Positions 18,098 to 27,017 are shown, numbered from the stretch's first letter. The stretch: 64,000 nucleotides of DNA from an uncultured Elusimicrobia bacterium (GCA_903880015.1 CAIRNS010000011.1:25764-89763), one strand, 5' to 3'. Notes: generated by a model not told the origin, from the letters alone. Numbers and translations: made by a program.

Positions 18098-19083
18098 TGA
18101 CAACACCTAAGAACCCCATGGTAAAAAAATCTGATACTGACGGTACTATCGACGAACCTATAACGGATGTCACCCTGTACACCAGGAAAAGAGTAATGAT
18201 TCCCCTTATCTCTGCCGGCGCGGTGGTAGTGATTGCATGTGTGTACTGGTATTTCAGTATTGCCGGCACGGTGTATACCGATGATGCGTATGTTGACGGA
18301 AACAGGGCAATCATCAGCTCGAAATACGCGGGCAGGATTGCCGAACTCTCGGTTGAAGAGGGAGACAGCGTACAGGCAGGAAAGATTCTGGTCAAGTTGG
18401 ATGATTCCGACCTGCGCGCGCAGGAAAAACAGTCGCAAGCGGCGCTTGACTACGCGCGCCACACCCTTGAACTGGCTCAGGTCAACGGCACGAAAAATGA
18501 AGAAGATTATGCGCGGGCAGAATCCCAGTTTACCAGCGGGGTTATTACCAAAGAACAGTTTGACCACGCAAAGAAATCGTTGGAAGCTGCTCGGGCGCAG
18601 AATGCCATTGCCCAGGCGCAGGTTGCTTCCGCATCAGCGCAGCTGGGAGTTGTCCAAACCCAGCTCAAAAACATCATCATAGAATCCCCCATGAACGGAG
18701 TTGTTGCCAAGAAGTGGGCTATGCCCGGAGATGTGGTGCAGGTCGCTCAGCCAATATTGACGGTATATGACCTGGATCATCTGTGGGTTACCGCAAATCT
18801 TGAAGAAACAAAGTTCGGCCGCATTCGCTTAAACCAGACGGTGTATGTGTATCTCGACACTTATCGTAGCCACGCATTTATCGGAAAAGTAATTCAGCTC
18901 GGCGCCAACACCGCCTCGCAATTCTCGCTGATTCCCCCCAACAACGCTTCGGGAAACTTTACCAAAGTCACTCAACGGATCCCGGTTAAAATATCCATCG
19001 CGTTAAAGGACGATTCTGGACGGAACGGACCCGTCAGGATCCTTCCCGGCATGTCGGCGGAAGTACGGCTTAAAATAAAATAA
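18097..19083 (+). CDS. emrA: HlyD/EmrA-type membrane fusion protein
   Basis: This is a periplasmic adaptor of about 328 residues that would bridge the inner-membrane pump to TolC. It has one N-terminal transmembrane helix (about residues 34-54), then the biotinyl-lipoyl half (DDAYVDGNRAIISSKYAGRI), an alpha-helical hairpin rich in Ala and Gln, the second lipoyl half (IIIESPMNGVVAKKW) and a beta-barrel ending in GMSAEV. This is the EmrA/FarA layout that pairs with DHA2 transporters. The ATG at 18097 has GAGGAG six bases upstream and overlaps the tetR stop; the adjacent ATG at 18094 is a close alternative. Only one base separates it from the transporter gene. Confidence 0.93.
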   Translation: MTTPKNPMVKKSDTDGTIDEPITDVTLYTRKRVMIPLISAGAVVVIACVYWYFSIAGTVYTDDAYVDGNRAIISSKYAGRIAELSVEEGDSVQAGKILVKLDDSDLRAQEKQSQAALDYARHTLELAQVNGTKNEEDYARAESQFTSGVITKEQFDHAKKSLEAARAQNAIAQAQVASASAQLGVVQTQLKNIIIESPMNGVVAKKWAMPGDVVQVAQPILTVYDLDHLWVTANLEETKFGRIRLNQTVYVYLDTYRSHAFIGKVIQLGANTASQFSLIPPNNASGNFTKVTQRIPVKISIALKDDSGRNGPVRILPGMSAEVRLKIK

Positions 19084-19084
19084 T

Positions 19085-19939
19085 ATGGCAACCATTCCCC
19101 ATCACACGATAAAAAATAAACTAATAGAACAAATGCCGTCGCTCCACCACGAGCACGCTTCTTATAAATGGTGGGTGCTTCTCAGCATAATGATAGGTAC
19201 CTTTATCGCCGTTCTTGACGCGACTATCGTTAATGTGGCCCTGCCGAACATCATGGCATCATTCGGGACAACGGTCGACAAAATCGAGTGGGTGGTGACC
19301 GCCTACATGCTTGTTTTCGGCATCGTTTTACCGGCTTCCGGCTGGATTGCTGACCATCTCGGATACAAAAGGACCTACTTTGCGGCACTATTCATTTTCA
19401 CCTTCGGCTCATTTTTGTGCGGCTTGTCGTGGGATGAAACATCCCTGATTTTTTTCAGAGTAATCCAGGGATTCGGGGCCGGGTTCATCATGCCGGTTGG
19501 CATGGCAATCGTGATACGGGAGTTCCCCGTCAATCAAAGAGGCATGGCGCTGGGTTTTTGGGGTGTCGCCGCGGCAGCGTCGGTTTCATTCGGTCCATTG
19601 ATAGGCGGATATCTTATTGATAATGTAAGCTGGCAGGCAATATTCGATGTCAATGTTCCCGTCGGCATATTCGGCATGTTCGCGACCTTGATAATCCAGC
19701 GAGAATATCGGGCAGCGGCGGCACGGAATTTTGATTTTCTGGGATTTATTTCCATGGCCGTGTTTTTGACGGCCCTGCTCCTGGCGTTGTCCGAAGGTAA
19801 CGCATCATGGAATACCGGCGGATGGACTTCGAATTTCATCCTTACCTGTTTTGCCATTTCCGTAATCGGGTTCATCATCTTCATATACGCAGAATTGACC
19901 GTTGAACACCCCATTCGTCGAACTGAAACTGTTCGCTGA
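19085..19939 (+). pseudogene. emrB: DHA2-family MFS drug exporter (EmrB-like), N-terminal part before a frameshift
   Basis: This encodes the first eight or so helices of a 14-TM DHA2 proton antiporter. Hallmarks are DATIVNVALPNI in helix 1, motif A-like GWIADHLGYKR, and motif C in the GPLIGGYLIDN region. After ELTVEHP the frame runs into unrelated residues and stops, while the family's continuation (FVELKLFADFNF) is in the next frame. The shift falls at a CCCC run (19909-19912). Removing one base restores a 538-residue protein, the normal EmrB length. The cause may be a real mutation, a sequencing or assembly error, or less likely programmed frameshifting. The rest of the operon looks intact. 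Confidence 0.85.
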
Positions 19940-20702
19940 TTTCAACTTTGGCGTGACGAATCTGATTTTCTTTATCTTTGGTTTGAGCTTGTTCGGTAGC
20001 ACCTTTCTCCTGCCGCTGTACCTGCAAAACTCGCTGGGATATACCGCCTACCAGGCAGGGCTTGTGTTCCTGCCAGTCGGCATACTGCAGGGTATCGTCA
20101 CGCCTGTGGCCGGCATGATGTCGGATAAATGGGACGCCCGCGGCCCGGCAATGGTCGGCATTGTTCTGCTGGCAGTCAGCTTTTATCTTAACAGCACGAT
20201 GTCGCTTTTTTCCGAACATACGCAAATCATGCTGCCGCTGTATTTGCGAGGCGTCGCCATGGGGCTTCTCTTTACGCCTTTGAGCCTACTGGCGTTAACC
20301 GGCATTCCACGGGACCGCATGGCGCAGGCATCGGGGCTGTTCAATGTTGTTCGGCAAATCGGCGGCAGTTTCGGTATCGCGATATTCGGCATGATTCTCA
20401 CGCGCAGAAGCATCTATCATATGGCGATGTACGGGCAGGCAATAGATGTCAACGGGCCAATGTATAAATCGGTGGCTGCCAATCTTGCCCGTTTTGTCCA
20501 ATGGACTGATGGCAATACTGCGCGGTGGAGCTCGATGCAGGCAAACGCTATTATCGGCGCCCATGTCGGACAACAATCGTTTGTGCAATCCGTGGATGAT
20601 GCATTTTTTGTCGCCGCCGTAGTAAGCGCCGTTGCTGTATTCCCCATCCTTCTCTTGCGGCGGCCGAAAAAAAATACTGAAACCGTCGCCGCGGTTGAAT
20701 AG
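19902..20702 (+). pseudogene. emrB: DHA2-family MFS drug exporter, C-terminal part after the frameshift
   Basis: This holds the remaining six helices of the EmrB-like exporter, beginning in register at about 19914 with FVELKLF. It has no ribosome site or credible start of its own (the nearest in-frame start is a TTG inside the overlap), so it is unlikely to be translated independently. The sequence stays well conserved (LGYTAYQAGLVFLPVG; GSFGIAIFGMILTRR), with no further stops or decay, which argues for a very recent lesion or a base-calling error. It is 28 bases upstream of the tolC-like gene. In the cell the intact protein would take substrates from the inner membrane to the EmrA-TolC conduit. 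Confidence 0.85.
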
Positions 20703-20730
20703 CCCCACACTACACTTTGCGAGGGATTCC

Positions 20731-22062
20731 ATGAAAAAAGTATGCAGTATGCTCATCATTACAGCGTTTGTTTCCCAAGGGGCACTGTGGGCGGAACCGG
20801 CGAGTCAATCTGTTGCCGGGCAAAAAGAATTGTCGCTTGAAAGAGCGATTACACTACTCGTAGAAAACAATCCTGCGATACGAGAGGCCGAACAGAGCGC
20901 TGAGGCAGCCGTCGCCCGAAAGCGCCAAAAAGCAGGCGATCTGTTCCCTCAGATTGACTTGGCGGCAAGTTATACAAAATTATCGCCGGACCCCTCCGTC
21001 GATTTTCCGGGTCTCGGCTTGATACAGTTCTTCCCGGAACAGAACTACGACGCACATATTGTCGCGCGGCAAACGCTGTTTGATTTCGGCAAAAAATGGG
21101 ATACGTATAAAGCCACGAAATACTCCTCAGAAGCGGCGAAGAACGCCGCCCGGGCGGTCAAATCAAATCTCAAACTGCAGACAGTGTACACATTCTATTC
21201 CATACTTCTCCTGCAAAAAAGCATTGAAGTTCAGAATCAGGAACTCAAATCCCTCAACGAATATTTGGAAATTACGCAAAAAAAACTTGCCAGCGGAACA
21301 GCTACGGGATTTGATGTTTTAACGATACAGGTCAAGCTCGAGGAAGCAAAAAACAAGAAAATCGACTTGGAAAATAATTGCGCCAAACAATTGATTACGA
21401 TGAGACGCCTGATATGCCTGCCCGACAGCGACTCGGAAGCGGTGACCGGGGACTTGCAGGTGCAGTCCGAGCCGATTGACACCGCATCGTTCCTTGCACT
21501 GGCGGCACAAGAGAGACCTGAATTAAAAGCGGCGCGCGCGACCACTGTGAGCGCAAAAATGTTGCTCGGATCATCGCGCTCAGAACGATATCCCAGTATT
21601 AATCTTTTTTATGAATACGGATATAAAAACGGCTATTTGCCCGACCTTGCGGCTATCGTACAGGATACGGTTGCAGGCGCCCGGTTTGATATGCCATTGT
21701 TCGGCGGGTTTACAACGTATAACAAAATCAAGGAAGCGCAGGCACAGCACGCATCACTGCAAGCACGTGAAAAAGATATGGAAGGACTGGTTATCGCCGA
21801 GGTAAAGCAGGCCGCTTCGGATGTAGAAACAAACGCTAAAAAAATCGATGCCGCTGTGCTCCATGTAAAGCTTGCTCAGGAGGCTGTATCTCAAGCGAAG
21901 GTACGCTTTGAGAACGGGGTTATCACCAACCTCGACATGCTCAACGCGGACAACGCGCTGGCAGAGGCAAAACTTCTCCAACTACAGGCAAATTTCAATT
22001 ATATCGTCAGTCGCGAAACACTCAAGAAAGCAGCCGGGATTGAACCCGGGACAAAGAATTAA
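20731..22062 (+). CDS. TolC-family outer-membrane efflux protein
   Basis: The protein is 443 residues with a Sec signal peptide (about 1-21, ending GALWA). Two repeated TolC-type halves follow, each with long amphipathic helices: SLERAITLLVENNPAI opens the first, and ERPELKAARATT the second. The VRFENGVITNLDMLNADNAL segment near the C-terminus is the conserved OEP signature. It forms the outer-membrane channel for the EmrAB-type pump encoded just upstream. The ATG preceded by GAGG (six bases) directly before the signal peptide was chosen; the same frame extends upstream into the transporter gene without a ribosome site. Confidence 0.92.
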   Translation: MKKVCSMLIITAFVSQGALWAEPASQSVAGQKELSLERAITLLVENNPAIREAEQSAEAAVARKRQKAGDLFPQIDLAASYTKLSPDPSVDFPGLGLIQFFPEQNYDAHIVARQTLFDFGKKWDTYKATKYSSEAAKNAARAVKSNLKLQTVYTFYSILLLQKSIEVQNQELKSLNEYLEITQKKLASGTATGFDVLTIQVKLEEAKNKKIDLENNCAKQLITMRRLICLPDSDSEAVTGDLQVQSEPIDTASFLALAAQERPELKAARATTVSAKMLLGSSRSERYPSINLFYEYGYKNGYLPDLAAIVQDTVAGARFDMPLFGGFTTYNKIKEAQAQHASLQAREKDMEGLVIAEVKQAASDVETNAKKIDAAVLHVKLAQEAVSQAKVRFENGVITNLDMLNADNALAEAKLLQLQANFNYIVSRETLKKAAGIEPGTKN

Positions 22063-22088
22063 GGTGCGGCCGCGGCATTCCCCGCTCC

Positions 22089-22117
22089 TTGACGCACCGG
22101 TTGTATTATCTTACAAT
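22089..22117 (+). promoter_or_regulatory. Candidate promoter of the aldolase gene
   Basis: TTGACG (22089-22094) and TACAAT (22112-22117) have a 17-base spacer, in the 102-base gap after the tolC-like gene. It suggests the aldolase is transcribed separately from the efflux operon. Confidence 0.55.
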
Positions 22118-22164
22118 GTTTTTATTGAGCTCTATTGATATAAGCCTTAAAAGCGAGGTATACC

Positions 22165-22962
22165 ATGGATTGGGGAAAAGCAAATCGGTTAAAGAATATT
22201 TTCGGCAAAGACGGCAAGTGTTTCTTGATGCCGATTGATCACGGGTATTTCCAGGGACCGACGAGCTGTCTTGAGCAACCGTGGAAAACAGTTGAACCGC
22301 TGGTGGATTATTTTGACGCACTTTTCTGCACGCGCGGGGTGTTGCGCTCCGTCATCCCTCCCTCATTTTCAAAACCTATCATCCTACGGGTTTCCGGCGG
22401 CACCAGCATGGCGGGCACAGACCTTGCTAATGAAGGACTCACTACTTCCATCGAAGAGATACTGCGCTTAAACGTTACGGCTGTCGGTTTGTCCGTATTT
22501 GTCGGATCCGATTACGAACACCAGACCCTGATGAACCTTTCACAAATGGTCAATGACTGCGAGCGCTACGGCATCCCGGTCATGGCGGTCACCGCAGTCG
22601 GTAAAGAGCTTGAAAAGAGAAATGCCCGGTATCTGGCGATGTGTTGCCGTATTGCAGCGGAACTCGGGGCCAGCGTGGTCAAAACATACTGGTGCGAAGA
22701 ATTTGAAAAAATCATAAATGGGTGTCCCGTGCCCGTAATTATTGCCGGTGGGCCAAAATGCGAGACTGAAAAAGAGGTCTTTGAATTTGTTTATGACGGC
22801 ATGAGCAAAGGCGCAGTTGGTTTAAATCTCGGGAGAAATGTCTGGCAATGCACAAATCCCGTGCCTATGGCCATGGCGCTAAATGCCATAGTCCACGAAA
22901 AAGCCGATGTTGCAACAGCCATGAATATATTTGAAAAAGCGAAAAACAAAACTGCACGGTAA
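22165..22962 (+). CDS. LsrF-like class I aldolase/thiolase
   Basis: The protein is 265 residues of the DeoC/LacD/LsrF class I aldolase superfamily. The N-terminus (DWGKANRLKNIF, PIDHGYFQGPT) and CTRGVLRSVIPP closely resemble LsrF, the thiolase that degrades phospho-AI-2. The Schiff-base lysine is K173 in VVKTYW, and the phosphate-binding IIAGGPK and GLNLGRN loops are intact. Compared with LsrF it lacks about 30 N-terminal residues. None of the other lsr genes (kinase LsrK, transporter LsrACDB, LsrG) is in the window, so the true substrate may be another phosphorylated ketose-like compound. A zinc alcohol dehydrogenase lies downstream and may act in the same route. GAGGT precedes the ATG. Confidence 0.8.
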   Translation: MDWGKANRLKNIFGKDGKCFLMPIDHGYFQGPTSCLEQPWKTVEPLVDYFDALFCTRGVLRSVIPPSFSKPIILRVSGGTSMAGTDLANEGLTTSIEEILRLNVTAVGLSVFVGSDYEHQTLMNLSQMVNDCERYGIPVMAVTAVGKELEKRNARYLAMCCRIAAELGASVVKTYWCEEFEKIINGCPVPVIIAGGPKCETEKEVFEFVYDGMSKGAVGLNLGRNVWQCTNPVPMAMALNAIVHEKADVATAMNIFEKAKNKTAR

Positions 22963-22969
22963 AGGGTAC

Positions 22970-23005
22970 GGCAAATCCCCCTATTTCCCCCTTTGCCAAA
23001 GGGGG
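22970..23005. repeat. Palindromic intergenic repeat, family A copy 2
   Basis: GGCAAATCCCCC at the left end and TTTGCCAAAGGGGG at the right form a hairpin with a CCCCCTTTG/CAAAGGGGG stem. It starts eight bases after the aldolase stop. Confidence 0.75.
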
Positions 23006-23006
23006 A

Positions 23007-23130
23007 TAACAGCTGAGACAAGCAACAAAGAGAGATTTCCTTTTCTTGGACTAACAGCTGAGACAGGCAACAGCAAGTATATTCCTTTTCTTTGAAATAA
23101 CTGCTGCGACGGGCAACTTCGGAAAAATTT
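23007..23130. repeat. Degenerate tandem repeat, about 45-base period
   Basis: Units beginning TAACAGCTGAGACA start at 23007 and 23052, and a diverged third (TAACTGCTGCGACG) starts at 23098. Each is followed by a pyrimidine-rich TTCCTTTTCTT tract. It fills part of the 300-base gap between the aldolase and dehydrogenase genes; no gene is seen there. Confidence 0.65.
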
Positions 23131-23202
23131 CTTTTAGGAATGTTTTCTTTGAGAGTAATTAGCAGAGAACTTTCCTTTACTTGGGGAGGAATTGGCTGAT
23201 AA

Positions 23203-23230
23203 CTCCCTCCTTTGGCAAAGGAGGGCGGGG
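23203..23230. repeat. Reduced family A palindrome, copy 3
   Basis: The core CCCTCCTTTG/CAAAGGAGGG is a perfect inverted repeat around a single base pair step, resembling the inner part of the longer family A copies. The flanking AAATCCCCC arm is missing. Confidence 0.6.
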
Positions 23231-23262
23231 TTGGATTTGATGTTGTTTGAGGAGAAAAGCGG

Positions 23263-24291
23263 GTGGCTACAATGAAAACGGCAGTTTATTACAACAATAA
23301 CGACATACGGATTGCTGAACGACCGCGACCGGTTATCGGGCCTGCGGAAGTGCTAGTGAAAGTCAGAGCAAGCGGGATTTGCGGTAGCGATGTCATGGAA
23401 TGGTACCGGACAAAAAAGGCTCCGCTGGTGCTGGGCCACGAGATTGCCGGCGAGGTTGTCGAGACGGGCGCCGATGTCAAAAATATAAAAATTAACGACA
23501 GAGTGTTCGTTTCCCATCACATTCCCTGCAACACCTGCCGGTATTGTTTATCCGGCCACCATACAGCGTGCGAAACCCTGCATACGACCAACTTTGACCC
23601 CGGCGGATTTTCGCAATACATACGGGTGCCGGCACTTAATGTAGACCGCGGCATATTTGTATTGCCCGATACGGTTTCTTTCGAGGAAGGGACCTTTGTC
23701 GAACCACTGGGATGCGTCATTCGCGGACAACGGATTGCCCAGTTCAAACCCGGACAACAGGTGCTTATTCTGGGCGGAGGGATATCGGGGATACTGCATC
23801 TGCTGCTCGCCAAAGCATGCGGGGCGGGTAGCGTTACCGTCACTGATGTGGTGGATTCCCGATTGAAAACAGCTCAACGATTCGGCGCCGATTTTGTTAT
23901 CGACGCCCGACAGGATGTCGCAGCGGCATACAAAAAACAATATGGCTTTTTTGCCGACCTGGTAATCGTCTGTACCGGCGCCCTGCCGGCGTTTAAACAG
24001 GCCCTGCAATCAGTCGAGCGGGGCGGGACCATCCTCTGTTTCGCCACAACTGAACCGCAGACAAACCTTGAGATTCCCTTAAATGATTTCTGGAGAAACG
24101 AGATTACCCTGCTGCCCTCGTATGGAGCGGCGCCGTCAGATTTGAACACAGCAATAGAACTTCTGCGCAATAAACGGATTCCGGCAAAAGAAATGATTAC
24201 TCATCGACTGCCGCTGGACGAGACAGGGCGGGGGTTTAAGCTGGTGAGCGAAGGAACAGAATCTTTAAAAGTGATTATCGAGCCGTTTTAA
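23263..24291 (+). CDS. Zinc-dependent alcohol dehydrogenase (MDR superfamily)
   Basis: This is a 342-residue medium-chain dehydrogenase. Catalytic zinc ligands are C40 (SGICGSD), H59/E60 (LGHEIAG) and the FVEPLGC glutamate near 143. The structural zinc lobe has C89, C92, C95 and C103 in a CNTCRYC arrangement. A Rossmann LGGGISG motif starts near 167, followed by an acidic residue after the second strand (TVTDVVD), which favours NAD over NADP. Sorbitol/threonine-dehydrogenase-like polyol oxidation is the best guess. The GTG start is supported by GAGGAG eight bases upstream; an ATG three codons later is too far from it. The 3' end overlaps the convergent tsaB by 17 bases. Confidence 0.9.
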   Translation: MATMKTAVYYNNNDIRIAERPRPVIGPAEVLVKVRASGICGSDVMEWYRTKKAPLVLGHEIAGEVVETGADVKNIKINDRVFVSHHIPCNTCRYCLSGHHTACETLHTTNFDPGGFSQYIRVPALNVDRGIFVLPDTVSFEEGTFVEPLGCVIRGQRIAQFKPGQQVLILGGGISGILHLLLAKACGAGSVTVTDVVDSRLKTAQRFGADFVIDARQDVAAAYKKQYGFFADLVIVCTGALPAFKQALQSVERGGTILCFATTEPQTNLEIPLNDFWRNEITLLPSYGAAPSDLNTAIELLRNKRIPAKEMITHRLPLDETGRGFKLVSEGTESLKVIIEPF

Positions 24292-24961
24292 CGGCAGAAC
24301 TTATCGCGGGGGCCTTTTCTTCCGCCCATGACCGTCTGATATAGAGTGGTTCGACGCGGTGGTATTGCGTGCCTTTAACGACGGCTGCCTTCAACGCAAG
24401 AATACCTGCGCGGGGATAATTGAAATAGTCGGGCGATAGCGTTGCCCGCGGTAATTTCCGCACAAGAAAATCATGTTGTGTAATAACTGCATCGCCCGCC
24501 AGCGTCACCCGGGACTTCATTTTCGACACCCGCCGACAAAAGGATTCAAGCGATTCAATCCTTACTTCACGCGTGCCCGGATGGGCAACAAACACTTCCT
24601 CGCGCAAAGCATCGATAAGCCCGATAACAACGGACCCCTGACCGCCGGCCGGTACCCCAACCTCAAGAACATCCAATGCCGTACAACCGACCAGCGGCAC
24701 GCGCAAATGGTGCGCCAGCGTTCGTGCGCACGACAACCCGACACGGATACCGGTAAAACTTCCCGGTCCGGTGGTAACAGCAATCTTTCCGATGTCCCGC
24801 AAAACCCAACCGGCTTCGTGTAACACGCGATCGATGGACGGAAGTAATTGTTCAGAATGTTTTAATCCCGCATGGCGGAACAGTTCCGACACCAGCGTGT
24901 TGTTTTCCGCCAGTGCGACGCTCATGGTGTGCCCGGATGTTTCAATCGCGAGAATTTTCAT
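24275..24961 (-). CDS. tsaB: TsaB, tRNA threonylcarbamoyladenosine biosynthesis scaffold
   Basis: TsaB is the inactive ASKHA-fold partner of TsaD in the cytoplasmic complex that installs t6A37 on ANN-decoding tRNAs. The 228-residue protein begins ILAIETSGHTMSVAL, has HSEQLLPSID and the TTGPGSFTGIRVG loop typical of TsaB. It lacks the metal-binding histidines that mark TsaD. It is the last gene of a minus-strand operon, overlapping tsaE in an ATGA arrangement, so TsaB and TsaE are coupled. The gene for TsaD is not in the window. Confidence 0.93.
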   Translation of the reverse strand: MKILAIETSGHTMSVALAENNTLVSELFRHAGLKHSEQLLPSIDRVLHEAGWVLRDIGKIAVTTGPGSFTGIRVGLSCARTLAHHLRVPLVGCTALDVLEVGVPAGGQGSVVIGLIDALREEVFVAHPGTREVRIESLESFCRRVSKMKSRVTLAGDAVITQHDFLVRKLPRATLSPDYFNYPRAGILALKAAVVKGTQYHRVEPLYIRRSWAEEKAPAISSAVKTAR

Positions 24962-25479
24962 ATAGAATTATCCTTACCGCTGCGCTTTTCCTTCCGCCGT
25001 GGCAACCATGCAACTGTGATTTCGCGGGCATTGTCCCCTGCGGATTGAAAATCAATATTCCAATACGATTTCACCGAGGAATGAACAATCTTGTCTGCCC
25101 ATTCGATAAGACAAATACCGTCGCCGTATAAATATTCTTCCAACCCAAACGAATCAAATGACAATCCTTCCAAACGGTATAAATCAATATGATATAACGG
25201 CGTCCCGCGGACGCAATACTCGTTGACGAGAATAAAACTGGAGCTTCGCAGATATTCGCGTAAGCCCAATCCTGCGGCTACTCCCTGAGCGAAAGTCGTT
25301 TTCCCACTACCCACGGATCCGCAAAGGAATACAACATCCCCCGGGCGAAGATGACGCGCTAATTTTTTCCCGCATGCCCGCGTTTCGGCGGCTGAAACGC
25401 TGAGTATGCGCGCCGGTGAACGCTTACGCGAAATGCCGGAACTCTGACGAAGGAAGCGGATAGGACTGCTCTTTAACAT
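24958..25479 (-). CDS. tsaE: TsaE, tRNA threonylcarbamoyladenosine biosynthesis ATPase
   Basis: This P-loop ATPase drives turnover of the TsaBD complex in t6A synthesis. Walker A is GSVGSGKTT (about residue 54), followed by SSSFILVNEY, HIDLYRL and LIEWADK, all TsaE signatures. The annotated ATG overlaps the end of thiL by 56 bases and adds about 24 unconserved residues before RILSVSAAET. No closer ATG, GTG or TTG is obvious, so the N-terminus is uncertain. The end overlaps the tsaB start by four bases. Confidence 0.92.
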   Translation of the reverse strand: MLKSSPIRFLRQSSGISRKRSPARILSVSAAETRACGKKLARHLRPGDVVFLCGSVGSGKTTFAQGVAAGLGLREYLRSSSFILVNEYCVRGTPLYHIDLYRLEGLSFDSFGLEEYLYGDGICLIEWADKIVHSSVKSYWNIDFQSAGDNAREITVAWLPRRKEKRSGKDNSI

Positions 25480-26425
25480 AATATTTTATCTCGCGGCCGG
25501 CGGTTATCGTGCCAATGACCGTTGCTTCGGGCAATGCTTTCTTAACCGCTGCCGCTGCAGATGCCGGGAAGGTAAACACCAGTTCATATTCTTCGCCGCC
25601 GGTAAGGACTGTCGATATCAGCGGAGGCGTTCCGGTACGGCACAGGTGCCTCAGATGCGGAGAAACCGGAACACGGTCAAGATCGATACGCGCCCCCACG
25701 CAACTTTCTTCACCGATACAACGGAGCGACGCCGCCAATCCGTCTGAAGAGTCGATCATGCCGGTAATCGTGCCGGTTTTCGCTAATCGCCGGGACGCAT
25801 CCAGACGGGGTTCGGGTAGACAGTGTTTTTTGAGCAGGTACCTGCGGCTCGCAGCATTAATTTTAACCTTATTTTTCAGTATAAAAAGGCCACCTGCAGA
25901 GTCCCCGAATGTCCCAGTAACAGCAATATAATCCCCAACTTGCGCACCGCCCCGGGTTATGGCGGCACCATTTTTTATTTCACCAATTAAAGTGATTGAT
26001 ATTACAATGTCTTTCTCACTTTTTACTGTATCGCCACCGCAGATTTTTGCGTTCCATTTGCGGGCGGATTCATTCATGCCTGTGTATAACTTTTTTACAA
26101 AATCAACCGGCGTATTTCCCGGCAAAGCCAAACCTACCAGACAATAGCGAGGTTTGCAATCCCCCATAGCGGCAAGATCACTGATATTTACGGCAATTGC
26201 TTTGTAGCCGATATCGCGCGGGGAGGACCAATCGCGCCGGAAATGGGTGTTTTCAACGAGGATATCCGTAGTGACAGCCAGTGAATAATTTTTCGATATT
26301 CCGGCGACAAATGCATCGTCGCCGATCTCAACCGGCAAGCGGACGCCCCCGGCAACTTTTGCGCGGATAATAGAAATTAATCCGTTTTCGCCGATATCTT
26401 TGACCAGCGGGATATTTTTTGACAT
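25424..26425 (-). CDS. thiL: Thiamine-monophosphate kinase
   Basis: ThiL phosphorylates thiamine monophosphate to the cofactor thiamine diphosphate using ATP. The 333-residue protein has the PurM/AIRS-like fold with IGDDA near residue 35, the VTTDILVENTHF metal-binding strand, SDLAAMGD, the Gly-rich CGGDTV loop, DSSDGL and GGEEYELVF. Length and motif order are those of full ThiL. The start abuts the stop of the small membrane gene, and its 3' end is overlapped by tsaE. No thiamine synthesis genes are nearby, and its place with tsaE and tsaB probably reflects housekeeping operon packing. Confidence 0.94.
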   Translation of the reverse strand: MSKNIPLVKDIGENGLISIIRAKVAGGVRLPVEIGDDAFVAGISKNYSLAVTTDILVENTHFRRDWSSPRDIGYKAIAVNISDLAAMGDCKPRYCLVGLALPGNTPVDFVKKLYTGMNESARKWNAKICGGDTVKSEKDIVISITLIGEIKNGAAITRGGAQVGDYIAVTGTFGDSAGGLFILKNKVKINAASRRYLLKKHCLPEPRLDASRRLAKTGTITGMIDSSDGLAASLRCIGEESCVGARIDLDRVPVSPHLRHLCRTGTPPLISTVLTGGEEYELVFTFPASAAAAVKKALPEATVIGTITAGREIKYYVKEQSYPLPSSEFRHFA

Positions 26426-26647
26426 TTATTTCTGCGCGGGAGGGTTTTCCGACTGAGCTTTTTTGAGCGCTTGTGCTTCCTTATCGTCGCGAATGCTGGC
26501 AATACCGGCAATAACCGCAAGCAAGCCGCCGCAACAGAGCATTGCCGGAATCATGCCGCGGGCAATAACCATCACATCGGGCATCCAGCGGGCAATCCCC
26601 ACCAATCCAACAAAAATGAACATCAGACCGAATACAATAGCAAGCAT
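26426..26647 (-). CDS. Small two-helix membrane protein of unknown function
   Basis: The 73-residue protein has two hydrophobic helices (about residues 1-22 and 26-51) separated by a short WMPD turn, then a charged tail with KEAQALKKAQ. I do not recognise a family. It sits exactly between the receiver gene and thiL with no spare bases, so it is co-translated with them. The spacing and clean composition favour a real gene. It may be an inner-membrane accessory, but nothing in the sequence gives a function. Confidence 0.65.
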   Translation of the reverse strand: MLAIVFGLMFIFVGLVGIARWMPDVMVIARGMIPAMLCCGGLLAVIAGIASIRDDKEAQALKKAQSENPPAQK

Positions 26648-26648
26648 G

Positions 26649-27017
26649 TTAGTTTCCTCCGCACAATTCTATCGCTGTTTTGACAAGGGCTGCCGTATTG
26701 AACGGTTTTTGCACGAACAGTTTAACCTGGGGATACTTTTCAAATAATCCCCGCGCAGCCGGTAGTCCGGTCATGACGATAACCGGGATCGCTCTGGTCG
26801 CTTCGTTTTCATCAAGCAATATCTGTAAAGAGTACCCGTCTATCCCCGGCATCACTAAATCAAGTATGATCAGATCTGGCCGGGAGGACTCAACCATATC
26901 GATAAATTTAGTGCCGTTGGGCCAACAGACAACTTCGTATCCGACCGCTTCAAACGCAAACTGCAGCAGATCAATGATATTTTCGTCGTCGTCAACAATC
27001 AGAATTTTCTTTTTCAT
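26649..27017 (-). CDS. Single-domain response regulator (receiver only)
   Basis: The 122-residue protein is a stand-alone receiver: acidic pocket DDDE at residues 9-12, phosphoacceptor D53 in LIILDLVMPG, switch threonine in VIVMTG, and the lysine in VQKPF. No output domain follows, so it would act through protein contacts or as a phosphate sink, like CheY/DivK types. The ATG at 27017 is chosen; a TTG four codons upstream has no better ribosome site. It overlaps ybgC by 26 bases and has no kinase beside it. The kinases at 58 and 61 kb are possible partners but unlinked. Confidence 0.9.
   Translation of the reverse strand: MKKKILIVDDDENIIDLLQFAFEAVGYEVVCWPNGTKFIDMVESSRPDLIILDLVMPGIDGYSLQILLDENEATRAIPVIVMTGLPAARGLFEKYPQVKLFVQKPFNTAALVKTAIELCGGN

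Noticed and set aside
17665..18567. A 300-codon minus-strand frame opposite tetR and emrA
   Set aside because: It is antisense to two well-supported genes and has no domain of its own.
19902..20702. Independent second transporter gene
   Set aside because: It lacks the first helices and a ribosome site and continues exactly where the upstream half breaks, so it is the same gene after a frameshift.
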